Assembly: GCA_002335425.1 (NCBI GenBank)
Contig: DDCB01000034.1
Span: forward strand, 1-64,000
Direction: 5' to 3'
Length of the DNA stretch: 64,000 nucleotides
Source of the DNA: Chthonomonas sp. UBA2017
GTDB lineage: Bacteria > Armatimonadota > Fimbriimonadia > Fimbriimonadales > Fimbriimonadaceae
The notes under the pieces are model-generated. The model was not told the origin of the DNA. It searched no databases and saw only the letters and a program-made list of their open reading frames with translations. The position numbers were made by a program, and so were the translations under genes. Below are positions 24,705 through 33,884 of this stretch, one piece after another (positions within the stretch are counted from its first letter, which is position 1; each line of letters starts with the position of its first letter).

Positions 24705-26495
24705 ATGGAAAAGCAGATTTCCCTCGGAACAAGGATGGTCGCGAGGGGCGTGATCTGGGCAGTGATGGCTTGGGGTGCATTGGGCTCCTCAGCCCAGGCT
24801 CAAGATCAAGCTTCTTCTTGGGGAGCCATGCGTTACACTCACGGCGAGTCGATCGCTCAGGGCGTTCACCGCTCGGGATCGGACACTTTGGCTTCGCCTC
24901 AGACCCTTGAACAACTGGGCTGGCAGGTCCGGGTCGTCGAAGACGAGGCCGACCTCATGGCCGAAGGGCGACGCATTCGAGTTCCGGTAAAGCCAGGACC
25001 CGATCAAAAGCCATGGGTCGTTCTTGGGCCCGCCCTCGATCAGCTCGGAGCGATCGGGGAATGGGATGATGCGGAGAAAGTCTTTTCGGTCTTTGGCGTG
25101 GTCCGCCAGATCGAGGTCTTTGCCGGACGCCTTCGGGTGGATTCCACGCTCGGGGTTCGCCCGGTTGTGTTTCAGGTTTCAAACCCCAACCGTTGGATTG
25201 TCGATCTCCAAGGCGCCAAGCTACGCCCGAATGCCAAATTTCCGTTGCCGCCCGGCGTTCGCTTCGGCCAGTTTCGACCGGACACCGTCCGGGTGGTGCT
25301 CGAAAATCCAGATCTCAAGGGGCTCAAAGGCGAAGTCCCGGCCACGATCCGCTCGATGACGCTGAGCCTGGACGGCTGGATCCCCGAGGACAAGTCATCG
25401 CTGACCGCCGCCATCGTCAACCCGCCGCGGCCCCAAGTCGGACCGGTGACGATTGTCCCGCTCGATCCAGCCCAACAACCCCCGCCCCCTGATCCCGCGT
25501 CCGGCCTCGGTTCGGAGCCCACCCCAGTCGCGCCACGTGCGATCTCGCCACCCGCCGACTCGTCGGTACCGATCGTGCGGGTGTCATCGCCGGTTCTTTC
25601 GGCATCGACCTCGACCGGAGCGACGGTCACTTTGGCCACTTCGGGCCAAGTCAGTGCTCGACCCGCCGGGTCCTATCGCGATCCGCTCACCATTGACGTC
25701 TTGCTCTTTGGCGTGCTCTCCCCCGACCCGATTCAGGGCCTCGGCGCCTCAGAGCACCTCGAAAAGGCCGAGTTCGTGCCGGACCAAGGCGGCCTTCGGC
25801 TGACGCTGAAACTGAAACGTCCGATGGGGTTCGAGCTTGCCTCGACCAACCGCCAGATTACAGTCCAGCTCGTCCTGCCTAAGATCGCGAACGGCAAGCT
25901 CGCCGGCAAGGTCATCGTCGTCGATGCGGGGCATGGAGGCAGTGACCCGGGTGCGGTCTCGCGGGACCGAAAGGTCCAAGAAAAGACCCTCGCCCTGGCG
26001 GTGGCTCGGCAGCTCAGCAAGCAGTTGACCGAAGAGGGAGCCGCCGTCATCATGACTCGAACGGACGACACGCGTCTTGCTCTGTCGGAGCGGTCGGCAG
26101 TGGCCAATCGCAGTCGAGCCGACCTGTTCATCAGCGTTCACTTCAATTCGAACCGCCTGGCGAACTCGGCCAGCGGGACAAAGATCTTTTTTCACAAACA
26201 AGACCCGCTCGGACGCCTTTTGGCCAAGTGCATTAGCGCTGAGGTCGCCAAGGTCAGTCAACTTCCCAATCTTGGGATTTGGAGCGACACTCGGATTTAC
26301 GACAGCGGGTTCGCTGTCTTAAGAAATTCCCGGATGACGGCCGTTTTGCTCGAGCTCGGGTTCATCAACAACGATCGGGACGTCCGTCGAATGACGCAGC
26401 CCGACTTTCATGCGGATTCGGCCGCAGCCGTGGTCCGCGCGCTCAAGGTGTATGTCGGAGATGCCTCAACGAAAACCAGCCCCCCCAACCCCTAA
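24705..26495 (+). CDS. N-acetylmuramoyl-L-alanine amidase (AmiC-like)
   Basis: This secreted enzyme cleaves the bond between MurNAc and the stem peptide, for example at division. The 596-residue protein has a signal peptide ending AQAQ, a copper-amine-oxidase-like N-terminal fold and AMIN-type beta regions. After a Pro-rich linker the C-terminal Amidase_3 domain begins at about residue 400. The zinc ligands are visible in DAGHGGSDPGA (His), VQEKTLALAVA (Glu) and SVHFNSN (His), with the catalytic Glu in LLELGFINN. A GTG two codons upstream is possible. It overlaps the GerMN gene. Confidence 0.93.
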   Translation: MEKQISLGTRMVARGVIWAVMAWGALGSSAQAQDQASSWGAMRYTHGESIAQGVHRSGSDTLASPQTLEQLGWQVRVVEDEADLMAEGRRIRVPVKPGPDQKPWVVLGPALDQLGAIGEWDDAEKVFSVFGVVRQIEVFAGRLRVDSTLGVRPVVFQVSNPNRWIVDLQGAKLRPNAKFPLPPGVRFGQFRPDTVRVVLENPDLKGLKGEVPATIRSMTLSLDGWIPEDKSSLTAAIVNPPRPQVGPVTIVPLDPAQQPPPPDPASGLGSEPTPVAPRAISPPADSSVPIVRVSSPVLSASTSTGATVTLATSGQVSARPAGSYRDPLTIDVLLFGVLSPDPIQGLGASEHLEKAEFVPDQGGLRLTLKLKRPMGFELASTNRQITVQLVLPKIANGKLAGKVIVVDAGHGGSDPGAVSRDRKVQEKTLALAVARQLSKQLTEEGAAVIMTRTDDTRLALSERSAVANRSRADLFISVHFNSNRLANSASGTKIFFHKQDPLGRLLAKCISAEVAKVSQLPNLGIWSDTRIYDSGFAVLRNSRMTAVLLELGFINNDRDVRRMTQPDFHADSAAAVVRALKVYVGDASTKTSPPNP

Positions 26496-27060
26496 GACCG
26501 GCTCTTTGTGGCTCATGCTCCTCTGCGGAGCCATGGTCGTCGGCGTCTTGGGGTATTACGTCAAGTTTTCGCCCGCCAACCGGGTGCCCGAGGATCAAAA
26601 GCGAGCCTCGCGAACTTCGCCGCCCGTGCCCCGGGACGATCCGACACAGGCCAAAACCGTTCAGTCGATGCGGCCCGAATACCAAGGAGATCGGCTTCAG
26701 TTCCAGTCGAAAACGAAGCCCGTTCCACCCGGGACCAACGCCATCGTTTTTGCTGTCAACGAGTTCCTCGGCTCAAGTCAGGTGGCTCCGGCCGATGCGA
26801 AACTGGTGACGGCCCAAGTCAAAGACAAGACCGTTACGCTGGACTTCAACGCCGCCTTTGATACGACCTACGGCACCGAGGACGAACACACCATCCTGGA
26901 CGGCATTTTGCTGGCGGTGGGGCAGTTCCCAAGCATCGACTTCGTCGTCTTTCAGGTCGAAGGTCGGCCTTTGGAAACGCTCGGCAACATCGATCTCACG
27001 ACGCCTCAGAAGGTGATTCGGAAGCCGCACTCGCACTCTTCCGCTCCCGATTTGCCGTAG
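26461..27060 (+). CDS. GerMN-domain membrane protein
   Basis: The 199-residue product has a short cytoplasmic start, one transmembrane segment (LWLMLLCGAMVVGVLGYYV), a polar linker and a C-terminal GerMN/sporulation-type domain (VTLDFNAAFDTTYGTEDEHTILDG). The domain is also found in non-sporulating bacteria, near cell-wall amidases, and probably binds wall components. ATG 26461 has AAGGTG ten bases upstream; ATG 26452 is an alternative. The gene overlaps the amidase by 35 nt and the convergent PAP2 gene by 65 nt. Confidence 0.8.
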   Translation: MPQRKPAPPTPKTGSLWLMLLCGAMVVGVLGYYVKFSPANRVPEDQKRASRTSPPVPRDDPTQAKTVQSMRPEYQGDRLQFQSKTKPVPPGTNAIVFAVNEFLGSSQVAPADAKLVTAQVKDKTVTLDFNAAFDTTYGTEDEHTILDGILLAVGQFPSIDFVVFQVEGRPLETLGNIDLTTPQKVIRKPHSHSSAPDLP

Positions 27061-27580
27061 CCACCCGGACCCCAGCTTCGACCGTGTGGAACGCAATAAA
27101 GGCGGCCAAAGCCCCCAAAGTCCACCCGAAGAGGACTTGAGACGGGTAGTGGGCCGCAACATAGATCCGGCTCAGCCCAACTGCCAGGGCCAAGAGGATC
27201 GCCGGGGCTCCGCGCCACCCGAAGGAGAGAGTCAAGGCGACCCCGATGAACATCATGTTCGCGCTGTGGGCACTCGCGGTCCCCATCGACTGACTCATGC
27301 CGACTCGGATGATCGCGTCGGGGACTTCGTTCCCGGGCCTCCCAAAAGGGATCGAAGCTTTGGCAACATCGGTCATCAGGTTGGCGAGCGGCCACATGAG
27401 GAAGGCTACCAAAGCCCCCCGCCGCGTCGTGGGCCGCAGGACGAGAGCAAGAAAGAGCCCGAGAAGCGGCACCCGCACCCACCAGCTATCGATGCCTTTG
27501 CTCAGAAAGAGCATGAGCGGTTCGAGACCGTCGGGCCAGCGATTGATCCAACGAAAAACGGAAAGATCAATGGAGTTCAA
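26996..27580 (-). CDS. PAP2-family phosphatase with altered motif
   Basis: The 194-residue protein has several transmembrane segments and PAP2/undecaprenyl-pyrophosphatase motifs. The first, KASIPFGRP, fits K-x6-RP. The second is TASAH in place of PSGH but keeps the His. The third, SRIYVAAHYPSQ, keeps Arg and His but has Gln where Asp is expected. Active members dephosphorylate lipid carriers at the outer membrane face. The Asp-to-Gln change may lower or alter activity. Confidence 0.8.
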   Translation of the reverse strand: MNSIDLSVFRWINRWPDGLEPLMLFLSKGIDSWWVRVPLLGLFLALVLRPTTRRGALVAFLMWPLANLMTDVAKASIPFGRPGNEVPDAIIRVGMSQSMGTASAHSANMMFIGVALTLSFGWRGAPAILLALAVGLSRIYVAAHYPSQVLFGWTLGALAAFIAFHTVEAGVRVATANRERKSASAASESPSEAS

Positions 27581-27610
27581 CGGACCCAGAGTACCTGCTG
27601 GATTTGCGGT

Positions 27611-27616
27611 TAAAAT
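27611..27616 (+). promoter_or_regulatory. -10 element (TAAAAT) for the 27624 gene
   Basis: GGTTAAAAT ends seven bases before ATG 27624, in the 43-bp divergent gap. The intervening G run could act as a poor SD, but the position predicts a leaderless start. Confidence 0.5.
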
Positions 27617-27623
27617 CGGGGGG

Positions 27624-29510
27624 ATGAGCCAACGGACTCGACCTGCTTTTCAAGGAGCACTCATCGGGGCGACCCTGGGAGCCCCGTTCCAAGGAGCCAC
27701 CGCCACCAAGAGAATCTCGTTCTATGAGCCCGTCCCGGCGAGAATGACTCCAAGTAGCGCTCTGGAAGCTTGGTTGGTGTGGGCCCGCCAAGTGGACTCC
27801 GGCGGGACGCCCGAAGGACTCGCCGATGCGTTCTTTCAAAACACGTGGCATTCCCACTCGGAGACCGGCTTTGCCCGGAGAGCCTCTCGCATCGGGCTGC
27901 GCGCACCCCTCACGGGATCTTGGCAAAACCCGCTGGGCATGGGGAGCGAGGCTTTGGGGCGCTCGCTTTATTGGGGGCTTCGATTCCACGGCGATCCGGA
28001 TGAGGCGGTGCGCTGGGCGTGGTTTGATGCGTCGATCGACCACCACCCCGAAGCCGCCCGAATCAGTGCGGCCCTAGCCCGGATCACTTCACTCATGGAG
28101 ACCGATGTCCCCTTGGCCGAGGTCATTCGAGTCTTGATGGGGCTGTTGCCCGTCGGATCGATCGGCCATTCGGCCGTCCATTCGACCCTCCAGCTCGTCA
28201 ACCAAGACCTGGAGCTGGACGCGATGAAGCCCGCTTTGGCCCAAGCGCTCAAGATATCCGATGGCCAACACATCGCGTTGAGTCTTGGGGCTGCGCTCTT
28301 TGCGATGCTGAAGTCCCGGGGCGACTTTGAGTCGGCGATGGCCCTCGCCGCGGGCTGGGGTGGCGCGGCGACTGCGATTGCGCTGACGACGGGCGTCTGG
28401 GCAGGACTCCGCTCAGGTTCGGTCCCACCCGATTGGCTTCGGCCTCTAGGCACTGAGTTTGTTGCTGGGATCGGGCTTCGTCTCGACGAGGTTCCGGCCA
28501 CCCTCGACGACTGGATCGTCGCCGTCCAAGGGCCCGAACCCACATCAGGTGCGGCGAGTTCGATCCTGGCCCATGCGCCCGCCGTTGTCGAGGAAGAGAT
28601 GGCGGCTGGAGTCGGCGAAGCGATGCCCACCCTGCCGACCGCCCTCCTCATCCACCCTCCTTTGCCCGACTCGATCCGACAACTGATGAACGCCTCGGGG
28701 GCCCAGGCGATCTCTCGAGTCGGCGAGATTCAGGTGACGGTCGAATATCCGGACGGCCCCCAAGCACTGCCCGACCAAGGGACTGGGCTCGTCCTGAGGT
28801 TCTCCAACGTCGGCACCGAAGAGGCCCTTGTGGATCCCCAATTAGAGCCGGCCAGCGGGTGGTCCGCCCGCCATAAACTGACGAACTTCCGGCTCAAACC
28901 CGGCGAATCAAATGCTTTCCCCGCGGTGCTGAAGGCCCCGAAGCGCATCGAGCGCCCGGGTGCGGCGATGCTCCGGCTGGACGACGAGCTGATCGAGATC
29001 GCGATGATCCCTGGCCAGAAGTGGTTTCAGGTCGGGCCTTTTCCAAATGCCGAAGGGCAAGGATGGGAGAAAGCCTACCGGTGTGAGTTGATCCTCAACC
29101 AAACCGAAGTGTTCAACGGTCGATCAAACCTCGCGGTTCGTTGGACCGAGAAGACCTATCCAGGAACCGTGAACGATCTGGAGCCAAGCTTTACAAGTGG
29201 TGAAGGGGTTGTTTACTTGTGGAATCGATTGCGGTTCCCCGACCAACCGGCGGTCAAGGTCGTCTGCGCTGCCAGTAGCGGGTGTCAGGTTTGGATTCAA
29301 CGAACCAAGGTTCTTCACTACTACGACGTGCATTCGATCGTCCCGAGGCCGATTCTGCCGTACTGCGCCGACATCGCTCCTGCCTCCGAGGTGGAGATTA
29401 TGATCAAGGTCATGCGGGCTCGTGAGCCGCTCCAGCCGTTGGTCTTGTGCTTCTTGGCCGAGGATGGATCGGTGTTATCTCCAGAAGCGATCGGCCAAAT
29501 GGACCGATGA
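27624..29510 (+). CDS. Degenerate ADP-ribosylglycohydrolase-like protein
   Basis: The first half of this 628-residue protein follows the ADP-ribosylglycohydrolase (DraG/ARH) fold: QGALIGATLGAP, NPLGMGSEALGR, WFDASIDHHPEAA and AMALAAGWGGAATAIALTTG. The metal-binding positions normally read GD..G near the start and GGDTDT or GGDADT near the end. Here they are GATLG and GGAATA, so the binuclear Mg site is probably gone. The C-terminal half is beta-rich with no named domain. It is likely a structural or binding relative. The small gene downstream overlaps its stop (ATGA). Confidence 0.7.
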   Translation: MSQRTRPAFQGALIGATLGAPFQGATATKRISFYEPVPARMTPSSALEAWLVWARQVDSGGTPEGLADAFFQNTWHSHSETGFARRASRIGLRAPLTGSWQNPLGMGSEALGRSLYWGLRFHGDPDEAVRWAWFDASIDHHPEAARISAALARITSLMETDVPLAEVIRVLMGLLPVGSIGHSAVHSTLQLVNQDLELDAMKPALAQALKISDGQHIALSLGAALFAMLKSRGDFESAMALAAGWGGAATAIALTTGVWAGLRSGSVPPDWLRPLGTEFVAGIGLRLDEVPATLDDWIVAVQGPEPTSGAASSILAHAPAVVEEEMAAGVGEAMPTLPTALLIHPPLPDSIRQLMNASGAQAISRVGEIQVTVEYPDGPQALPDQGTGLVLRFSNVGTEEALVDPQLEPASGWSARHKLTNFRLKPGESNAFPAVLKAPKRIERPGAAMLRLDDELIEIAMIPGQKWFQVGPFPNAEGQGWEKAYRCELILNQTEVFNGRSNLAVRWTEKTYPGTVNDLEPSFTSGEGVVYLWNRLRFPDQPAVKVVCAASSGCQVWIQRTKVLHYYDVHSIVPRPILPYCADIAPASEVEIMIKVMRAREPLQPLVLCFLAEDGSVLSPEAIGQMDR

Positions 29511-29809
29511 GTCCGCTGGCGGAGTGGCTGGCGAGACGCCTTTGGTGGCTGATGCTCAAGCTCATGCGGACTCGCGGGATGCGCCGGGCCCAGACTTACT
29601 TGATCCGCCGGGCGCCCCCAGAAAGAGCCGCGAAGATGCTCGCGAACTTGCATCGACAGAATCGACTCGCTCGAAAAATCGGCCTCAAACTCTTGACCAT
29701 TGCGATGCAACTCCTTTTGGCGAGCGTGATCATCACTCTCGTCGTGATGGGCGTGCTTTACTTGGCCGAAATCGGAGCGCTCAAGCCACCCCGCGAGCTC
29801 AAGAGCTGA
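29507..29809 (+). CDS. Small single-span membrane protein
   Basis: A 100-residue product whose first 65 residues are basic and helical (many Arg and Leu), followed by one transmembrane segment (AMQLLLASVIITLVVMGVLYL). No family is recognised. Its ATG overlaps the upstream stop, so it is probably co-translated with the ARH-like protein. It converges on the Nudix gene. Confidence 0.6.
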   Translation: MSPLAEWLARRLWWLMLKLMRTRGMRRAQTYLIRRAPPERAAKMLANLHRQNRLARKIGLKLLTIAMQLLLASVIITLVVMGVLYLAEIGALKPPRELKS

Positions 29810-29810
29810 A

Positions 29811-30308
29811 TCAGGCCGACTCGCCGAGCGCGTCGAGCGTCTTCGAATGTCGAAGGATGATCTCGCGGGAAAACGAAAAAACTTCCGACGTCAAATCGGT
29901 CCAAAGGTGATAAATGTCGGGAAGTTCATCGACTGAGACGAGCTTGCGACCTCTCGACTCGCCGACGGCGGTGATTTCAACTAGCTCATCAACTTCGGCC
30001 ACATAGCAATCGGCCCAGCGAACTTCGGACCGGTCAGTGATTCGATAACAGCCGATGTATTGAATTTGGCGGAGCAATGCCCCCGCTTCTTCACGCGCTT
30101 CGCGGGCCGCCGCGGCCATCGACTCTTCGAACGGCTCGACCCGACCACTCGGGATGCACCAGCCCCGATCTTCGATGTCACAGATCAAGACCTGCTCGCC
30201 TTTCCAAGGGAAAACCAGCGCCGCAAACGCCCGAAGCGGCGCCCGAAAAGGCGCCGGGAAGAACTCCAAGCGTTGCCGCCCGTAACTTCCGATCGGGAAT
30301 TTTCTCAT
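29811..30308 (-). CDS. Nudix hydrolase
   Basis: A 165-residue Nudix protein that would hydrolyse a nucleoside diphosphate linked to another moiety. The Nudix box runs from GRVEPFEE to REAREEAGA and fits G-x5-E-x7-REUxEExGU completely, so the metal site is intact. The substrate cannot be predicted. Its start overlaps the signal peptidase stop by four bases. Confidence 0.92.
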   Translation of the reverse strand: MRKFPIGSYGRQRLEFFPAPFRAPLRAFAALVFPWKGEQVLICDIEDRGWCIPSGRVEPFEESMAAAAREAREEAGALLRQIQYIGCYRITDRSEVRWADCYVAEVDELVEITAVGESRGRKLVSVDELPDIYHLWTDLTSEVFSFSREIILRHSKTLDALGESA

Positions 30309-30823
30309 GGAATGACCTTGCCCATGACATCCTCCATTCGGATCGGTCCGAAATCGCGGCTGTCACTGCTCTCGTTAAGATTATCCCCTATCACGAACAC
30401 GTGGCCGGGCGGCACTCGGTATTTCCCCGAGGTGATCGACCAATTTTTGGGAACATTGACCCAGTCCACCTCCTCTCCGGCGAGATACTGGGCGCGTTTA
30501 AACATGATCTCCCCAGGGGCTGGACCCCGAATGACAACGATGTCGTCCCGGCGGACTGGGCCCACGAGCCAGTACCAATTGGTCATGATGACTTTTTGGC
30601 CGTCTCGATAAACCGGGTCCATCGAGTGGCCGCTGACCCGAACCATCTTGAATCCTGAGCTCGCCGCGATCGCAAAAACCAAAACGACCAGAAGCCCGAT
30701 GCCAAAACTCGTGATCCACGGCTTGCGCGGGCGACGACTGGCCACCTCCTCTGCAGGAGGAGGCGTTTCGCCTGGCGGACACTCGACGGGCTCTTGAACC
30801 ACCTCTGAATCTGGTGAAATCAC
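30305..30823 (-). CDS. lepB: Signal peptidase I
   Basis: This membrane enzyme removes signal peptides from exported proteins. The 172-residue protein has a Pro-rich cytoplasmic start, one transmembrane segment, the nucleophile Ser in VSGHSMDP, the general base Lys in GEIMFKRAQY, and the GDNLNESSDSRDFGPI box. The start is GTG, lying two bases from a TATAGC on the minus strand and sharing a short divergent region with the DUF4446 gene. Confidence 0.95.
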   Translation of the reverse strand: MISPDSEVVQEPVECPPGETPPPAEEVASRRPRKPWITSFGIGLLVVLVFAIAASSGFKMVRVSGHSMDPVYRDGQKVIMTNWYWLVGPVRRDDIVVIRGPAPGEIMFKRAQYLAGEEVDWVNVPKNWSITSGKYRVPPGHVFVIGDNLNESSDSRDFGPIRMEDVMGKVIP

Positions 30824-30827
30824 GGGC

Positions 30828-30833
30828 TATACT
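30828..30833 (+). promoter_or_regulatory. -10 element (TATACT) for the DUF4446-sigma operon
   Basis: GGGCTATACT lies between the divergent lepB and DUF4446 genes. TTGAAC (30794-30799) is 28 bp upstream, too far for a -35, so recognition may depend mainly on the -10. Confidence 0.4.
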
Positions 30834-30883
30834 CTTGATCTTCGTCGATTTTGCACGAAGACCTCAGTCTGTTAGAGGCCGAA

Positions 30884-31384
30884 ATGCCAGAAGTTGTTCA
30901 AATCAGCCTGCCGATTTTGAGTGTGATCGCGGCTGCCAGCGGAATCTCTTTGCTGGGGCTGATCCTGCTTGCGGTCCGTCAGAGTCGGCAGCAAAAAATC
31001 TGGCAAGGGATCGTGGGCGGTGAGTCGCGAGCCGAACTCGAAGCGATGCTCACCCGACATGCAGAGGCACAGACGACCATCTTGAGCGAACTGGATGAGG
31101 TCCGAACCCGACTCGACCTGCAAGAGCGCAAAATGCAGTCAGCCAAGCGATACGTCGGGCTCGTCCGATTCAACGCCTTCGACGAAGTCGGCGGGGAGCA
31201 GAGCTTTGCACTCGCGGTGTTTGACGAAGAAGGCGATGGATGGGTGCTGAGTAGCTTGGTCGGCCGGGAATCGACTCGGACCTATTGCAAAGCACTCGTC
31301 AAGGGTCAGGCCGAACAGAATTTGAGCCGCGAGGAACAAGAAGCCATCGAGCGGGGATCGAGATCGACGGGGGCGCGACGTTGA
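30884..31384 (+). CDS. DUF4446 family membrane protein
   Basis: The 166-residue product has one N-terminal transmembrane segment (LPILSVIAAASGISLLGLILL), a coiled-coil stretch and the conserved C-terminal block KRYVGLVRFNAFDEVGG and FALAVFDEEGDGWVLSS..GRE that defines DUF4446. The function is unknown. GAGG upstream supports ATG 30884; a TTG at 30851 is an alternative. Its stop overlaps the TTG of the sigma factor gene (TTGA). Confidence 0.85.
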   Translation: MPEVVQISLPILSVIAAASGISLLGLILLAVRQSRQQKIWQGIVGGESRAELEAMLTRHAEAQTTILSELDEVRTRLDLQERKMQSAKRYVGLVRFNAFDEVGGEQSFALAVFDEEGDGWVLSSLVGRESTRTYCKALVKGQAEQNLSREEQEAIERGSRSTGARR

Positions 31385-31980
31385 GCTCCGACAACGGGCA
31401 ACAAGATGCCCTGTGGATCGCCCGAGCTCAAAAAGGGGATCGGTCGGGACTCGATAATCTGATTCGCAAATACGAACGGCGAGCCTATCAATACGCTTAT
31501 CGGCTCACCCGGGATCAAGATCTCGCCTCAGACTTGGTCGCGAGCGCCTTTGTCCGGGTCTACTCCGCGATCCCGAACTTCAAAGGCAACTCCGCCTTCA
31601 CCACCTGGCTCTATCGCATCTTGACAAACTGCTACCTGGACATCAAAAAGACCGAGCGCAGCCGACCCACAGTCAGCCTGGAGCAGACCCTGAGCACCGA
31701 CTCAGGAACCGAAGTCACCCGCCAATTCGAAGACAAAGGGCCGAGCCCCAGCGACGTCACCGAGCAGTCAGCTCGCGAAGATCGAATGCAAGAAGCAGTC
31801 GCCTCCCTCCCGGAGTATCAACAAGCCATGCTCATCATGTTCCACGTCGAGAATCTGAGCTACGAAGAGATCGCCGCCGCGCTGGACCTGCCTTTAGGCA
31901 CGGTCAAGAGTCGACTCAACCGGGCTCGACTCTCGCTTCGCGAAGCGTTGGTCTCCGATCAGGAACTTTTCCAACGCTAG
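31381..31980 (+). CDS. ECF RNA polymerase sigma factor
   Basis: A 199-residue sigma70-family (ECF) factor. Region 2 spans LIRKYERRAYQYAYRLTRD and FTTWLYRILTNCYLD, and region 4 has YEEIAAALDLPLGTVKSRLNRAR, the helix-turn-helix that binds the -35. A TTG start overlaps the DUF4446 stop; an in-frame upstream extension is spurious. The following gene encodes its probable anti-sigma partner. Confidence 0.93.
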   Translation: MSSDNGQQDALWIARAQKGDRSGLDNLIRKYERRAYQYAYRLTRDQDLASDLVASAFVRVYSAIPNFKGNSAFTTWLYRILTNCYLDIKKTERSRPTVSLEQTLSTDSGTEVTRQFEDKGPSPSDVTEQSAREDRMQEAVASLPEYQQAMLIMFHVENLSYEEIAAALDLPLGTVKSRLNRARLSLREALVSDQELFQR

Positions 31981-32025
31981 GTCGTCCAAAGAAACCGACA
32001 CGCACAAATCTCAACGAGGAAACCC

Positions 32026-32868
32026 ATGAACGCCGACAAGGCCCGAGAACTCTTTTCTGCCTATCACGAAGGAACGCTGGAACTCCATTTGCGGGAGGTT
32101 CTCAGCCGAGAGCTGGCCCAAGATGCCACGCTCCAGGCAGAATACGCTGCGTTCGTCCGGGCGATTGAGCAGCTCTCTGCATGGCAAAACGCCGAGGTGC
32201 CCTACCCCGACGACCTGCATGAGAAGATCGCCGCGAAGCTCGATCGGCACATCTGGGAATCCAAACAGACGGCCCGTCCGGGACTCTTTGCTTGGTGGAA
32301 AACGCTCGCCCTGACCGGCGCCGCCGCAGCGACCGTCCTGGCCGTGGTCATGGCGTTGCAACGCTCTCAGCCGGTCTCAACGGCGGACCTCACCGGCACG
32401 CTGGGCTCGCCGAGCACCCCGTCCGTTTCGTTCGTCAACGGACAGCTGAATCTCGACACCCCGGCAGGCCGAAGCAAGGTCCAGCTTCACGAGGGATGGA
32501 GCAATGACGCCTTTGAGACCATCGAAGCCGACCCGGCTCGCGAGATCCGCAGCCCCCTGCAAAACATCGACCCGCAAGCTAAGCTGATCGTCATCCGGGC
32601 GAACACCACCTCCCAGCCGATCCTTCTGGCGGTGCCGGGAGTCCAGGCGGTGCGAAATTCGTCCGGGACCGGGACGCTGGAAAAGCTGGCGTTGGCCGTC
32701 GCAGATTTCTACCGAACTCCGGTGACGATCTCCGAGCAAGACCTGAGTTGGTCGGGAAGCTGGACCCTGAAAGGATCAGACGCTTCGGAGCTCCAACTCA
32801 CCGCGAACGGCACGCTGCAGGTTCGGGTCACCACGCTCAAGAACGGCCTTCTCCGAATCGGCCGCTAG
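32026..32868 (+). CDS. Membrane anti-sigma factor
   Basis: The 280-residue protein has a cytoplasmic helical domain of about 85 residues (LFSAYHEGTLELHLREVLSREL), as in anti-sigma domains but without the zinc-binding His-x3-Cys-x2-Cys. A single transmembrane segment (ALTGAAAATVLAVVMALQ) and an extracytoplasmic sensor-like domain follow. The SD GAGGAA lies upstream of ATG 32026. Its place directly after an ECF sigma gene is the main functional evidence. Confidence 0.75.
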   Translation: MNADKARELFSAYHEGTLELHLREVLSRELAQDATLQAEYAAFVRAIEQLSAWQNAEVPYPDDLHEKIAAKLDRHIWESKQTARPGLFAWWKTLALTGAAAATVLAVVMALQRSQPVSTADLTGTLGSPSTPSVSFVNGQLNLDTPAGRSKVQLHEGWSNDAFETIEADPAREIRSPLQNIDPQAKLIVIRANTTSQPILLAVPGVQAVRNSSGTGTLEKLALAVADFYRTPVTISEQDLSWSGSWTLKGSDASELQLTANGTLQVRVTTLKNGLLRIGR

Positions 32869-32879
32869 CCAGATTCGCC

Positions 32880-33809
32880 TCAGCGCGCAGCCACAACTCG
32901 CGGCTCGAAATCGCGCCGAGCCAGCGTTTGTTGGGGGTCCAGTCGGTCCAAAAGGGCCCGAGTGGACTGGAATCGGATTCTTTCGGCATGAACGGCGATC
33001 CGGGCTTGGCTGAGCGTCGCCGCAATGGGTGCCCGAGTCGAGCCCAATCGGTGCGCTTCTTTCACGAGGTCGCGGCTTGAGACCTGAGCCGAGACCACAT
33101 GCTCTTTCAGCCGGCTTAGCTCCTTTCGCTCTGCTGGCTTCAGGGGCAGATTCACCCGAGCCAAGGTCTGTTCGGTCAGCCGAATCTGTTCGTTCAATAA
33201 TCCCTGGACTCGATCCAGGCTCGGCTGAATCTGAGCGAGGAGCGTACGGAGTCGGTCTTGGTCACGCGGGCCCATCTCGTCCCACAGCTTCAGGAGCGCG
33301 AGGAGGGCTCGATCTTGGCGCACCGAACTGGCGTGCAGCGAGTTCAGGTCCGAAAACTTCGCAACTTCGCAAAGCTCCAGCAGGGTGACGAAGGACTGAA
33401 TCGCCTCGGCCGATTGTCCTCGCGCCGCCCGCTCCATGCCGCAGACCAATAGTCGGTCCGCCATCAAATTTCGAACTCGAAAGATCTGCCTTTTCGCACC
33501 CAGGTCAGACGAATCGTACGCAAAAACAGGGGTGAGATCGACCAGGCTTTGCTCGCGCCGGCCCTGAATCCAGACGTCGGCGACCGAGATTAACTCCTTG
33601 AGTTGCGGGGTGCCGCCTTCCCCAAGCTTGAGCGCTTGGGCGGCACGGGTCACCTCTCGATATGCGTCGATTCTTGCTTCGCCCCGCGGGGTCGAATACA
33701 AAGGCGGCGGCGTTTGCGGTCCTAGCCTTCCCGAGAATCCTACCAGAGCCACCAAGGAGACCGGAATCATGGCGGTCAGGAGGCCCGTAATCCGTTCGAG
33801 CCGTATCAT
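32880..33809 (-). CDS. Hypothetical helical exported protein
   Basis: A 309-residue product with an N-terminal hydrophobic segment (LLTAMIPVSLVALVGFSG), probably a signal anchor. The rest is helical and rich in Arg, Leu and Gln (for example RTLLAQIQPSLDRVQGLLNEQI). No family is recognised. It is convergent with the anti-sigma gene. Part of the upstream 33810-33928 gap carries secG-side hairpins. Confidence 0.6.
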   Translation of the reverse strand: MIRLERITGLLTAMIPVSLVALVGFSGRLGPQTPPPLYSTPRGEARIDAYREVTRAAQALKLGEGGTPQLKELISVADVWIQGRREQSLVDLTPVFAYDSSDLGAKRQIFRVRNLMADRLLVCGMERAARGQSAEAIQSFVTLLELCEVAKFSDLNSLHASSVRQDRALLALLKLWDEMGPRDQDRLRTLLAQIQPSLDRVQGLLNEQIRLTEQTLARVNLPLKPAERKELSRLKEHVVSAQVSSRDLVKEAHRLGSTRAPIAATLSQARIAVHAERIRFQSTRALLDRLDPQQTLARRDFEPRVVAAR

Positions 33810-33884
33810 GACAAAGTTATCGGCAGTTCCCGAGAAATCTTTGCCCGTACGTTGGCGGGATCTGGATGCACGAAGACGCGCCTG

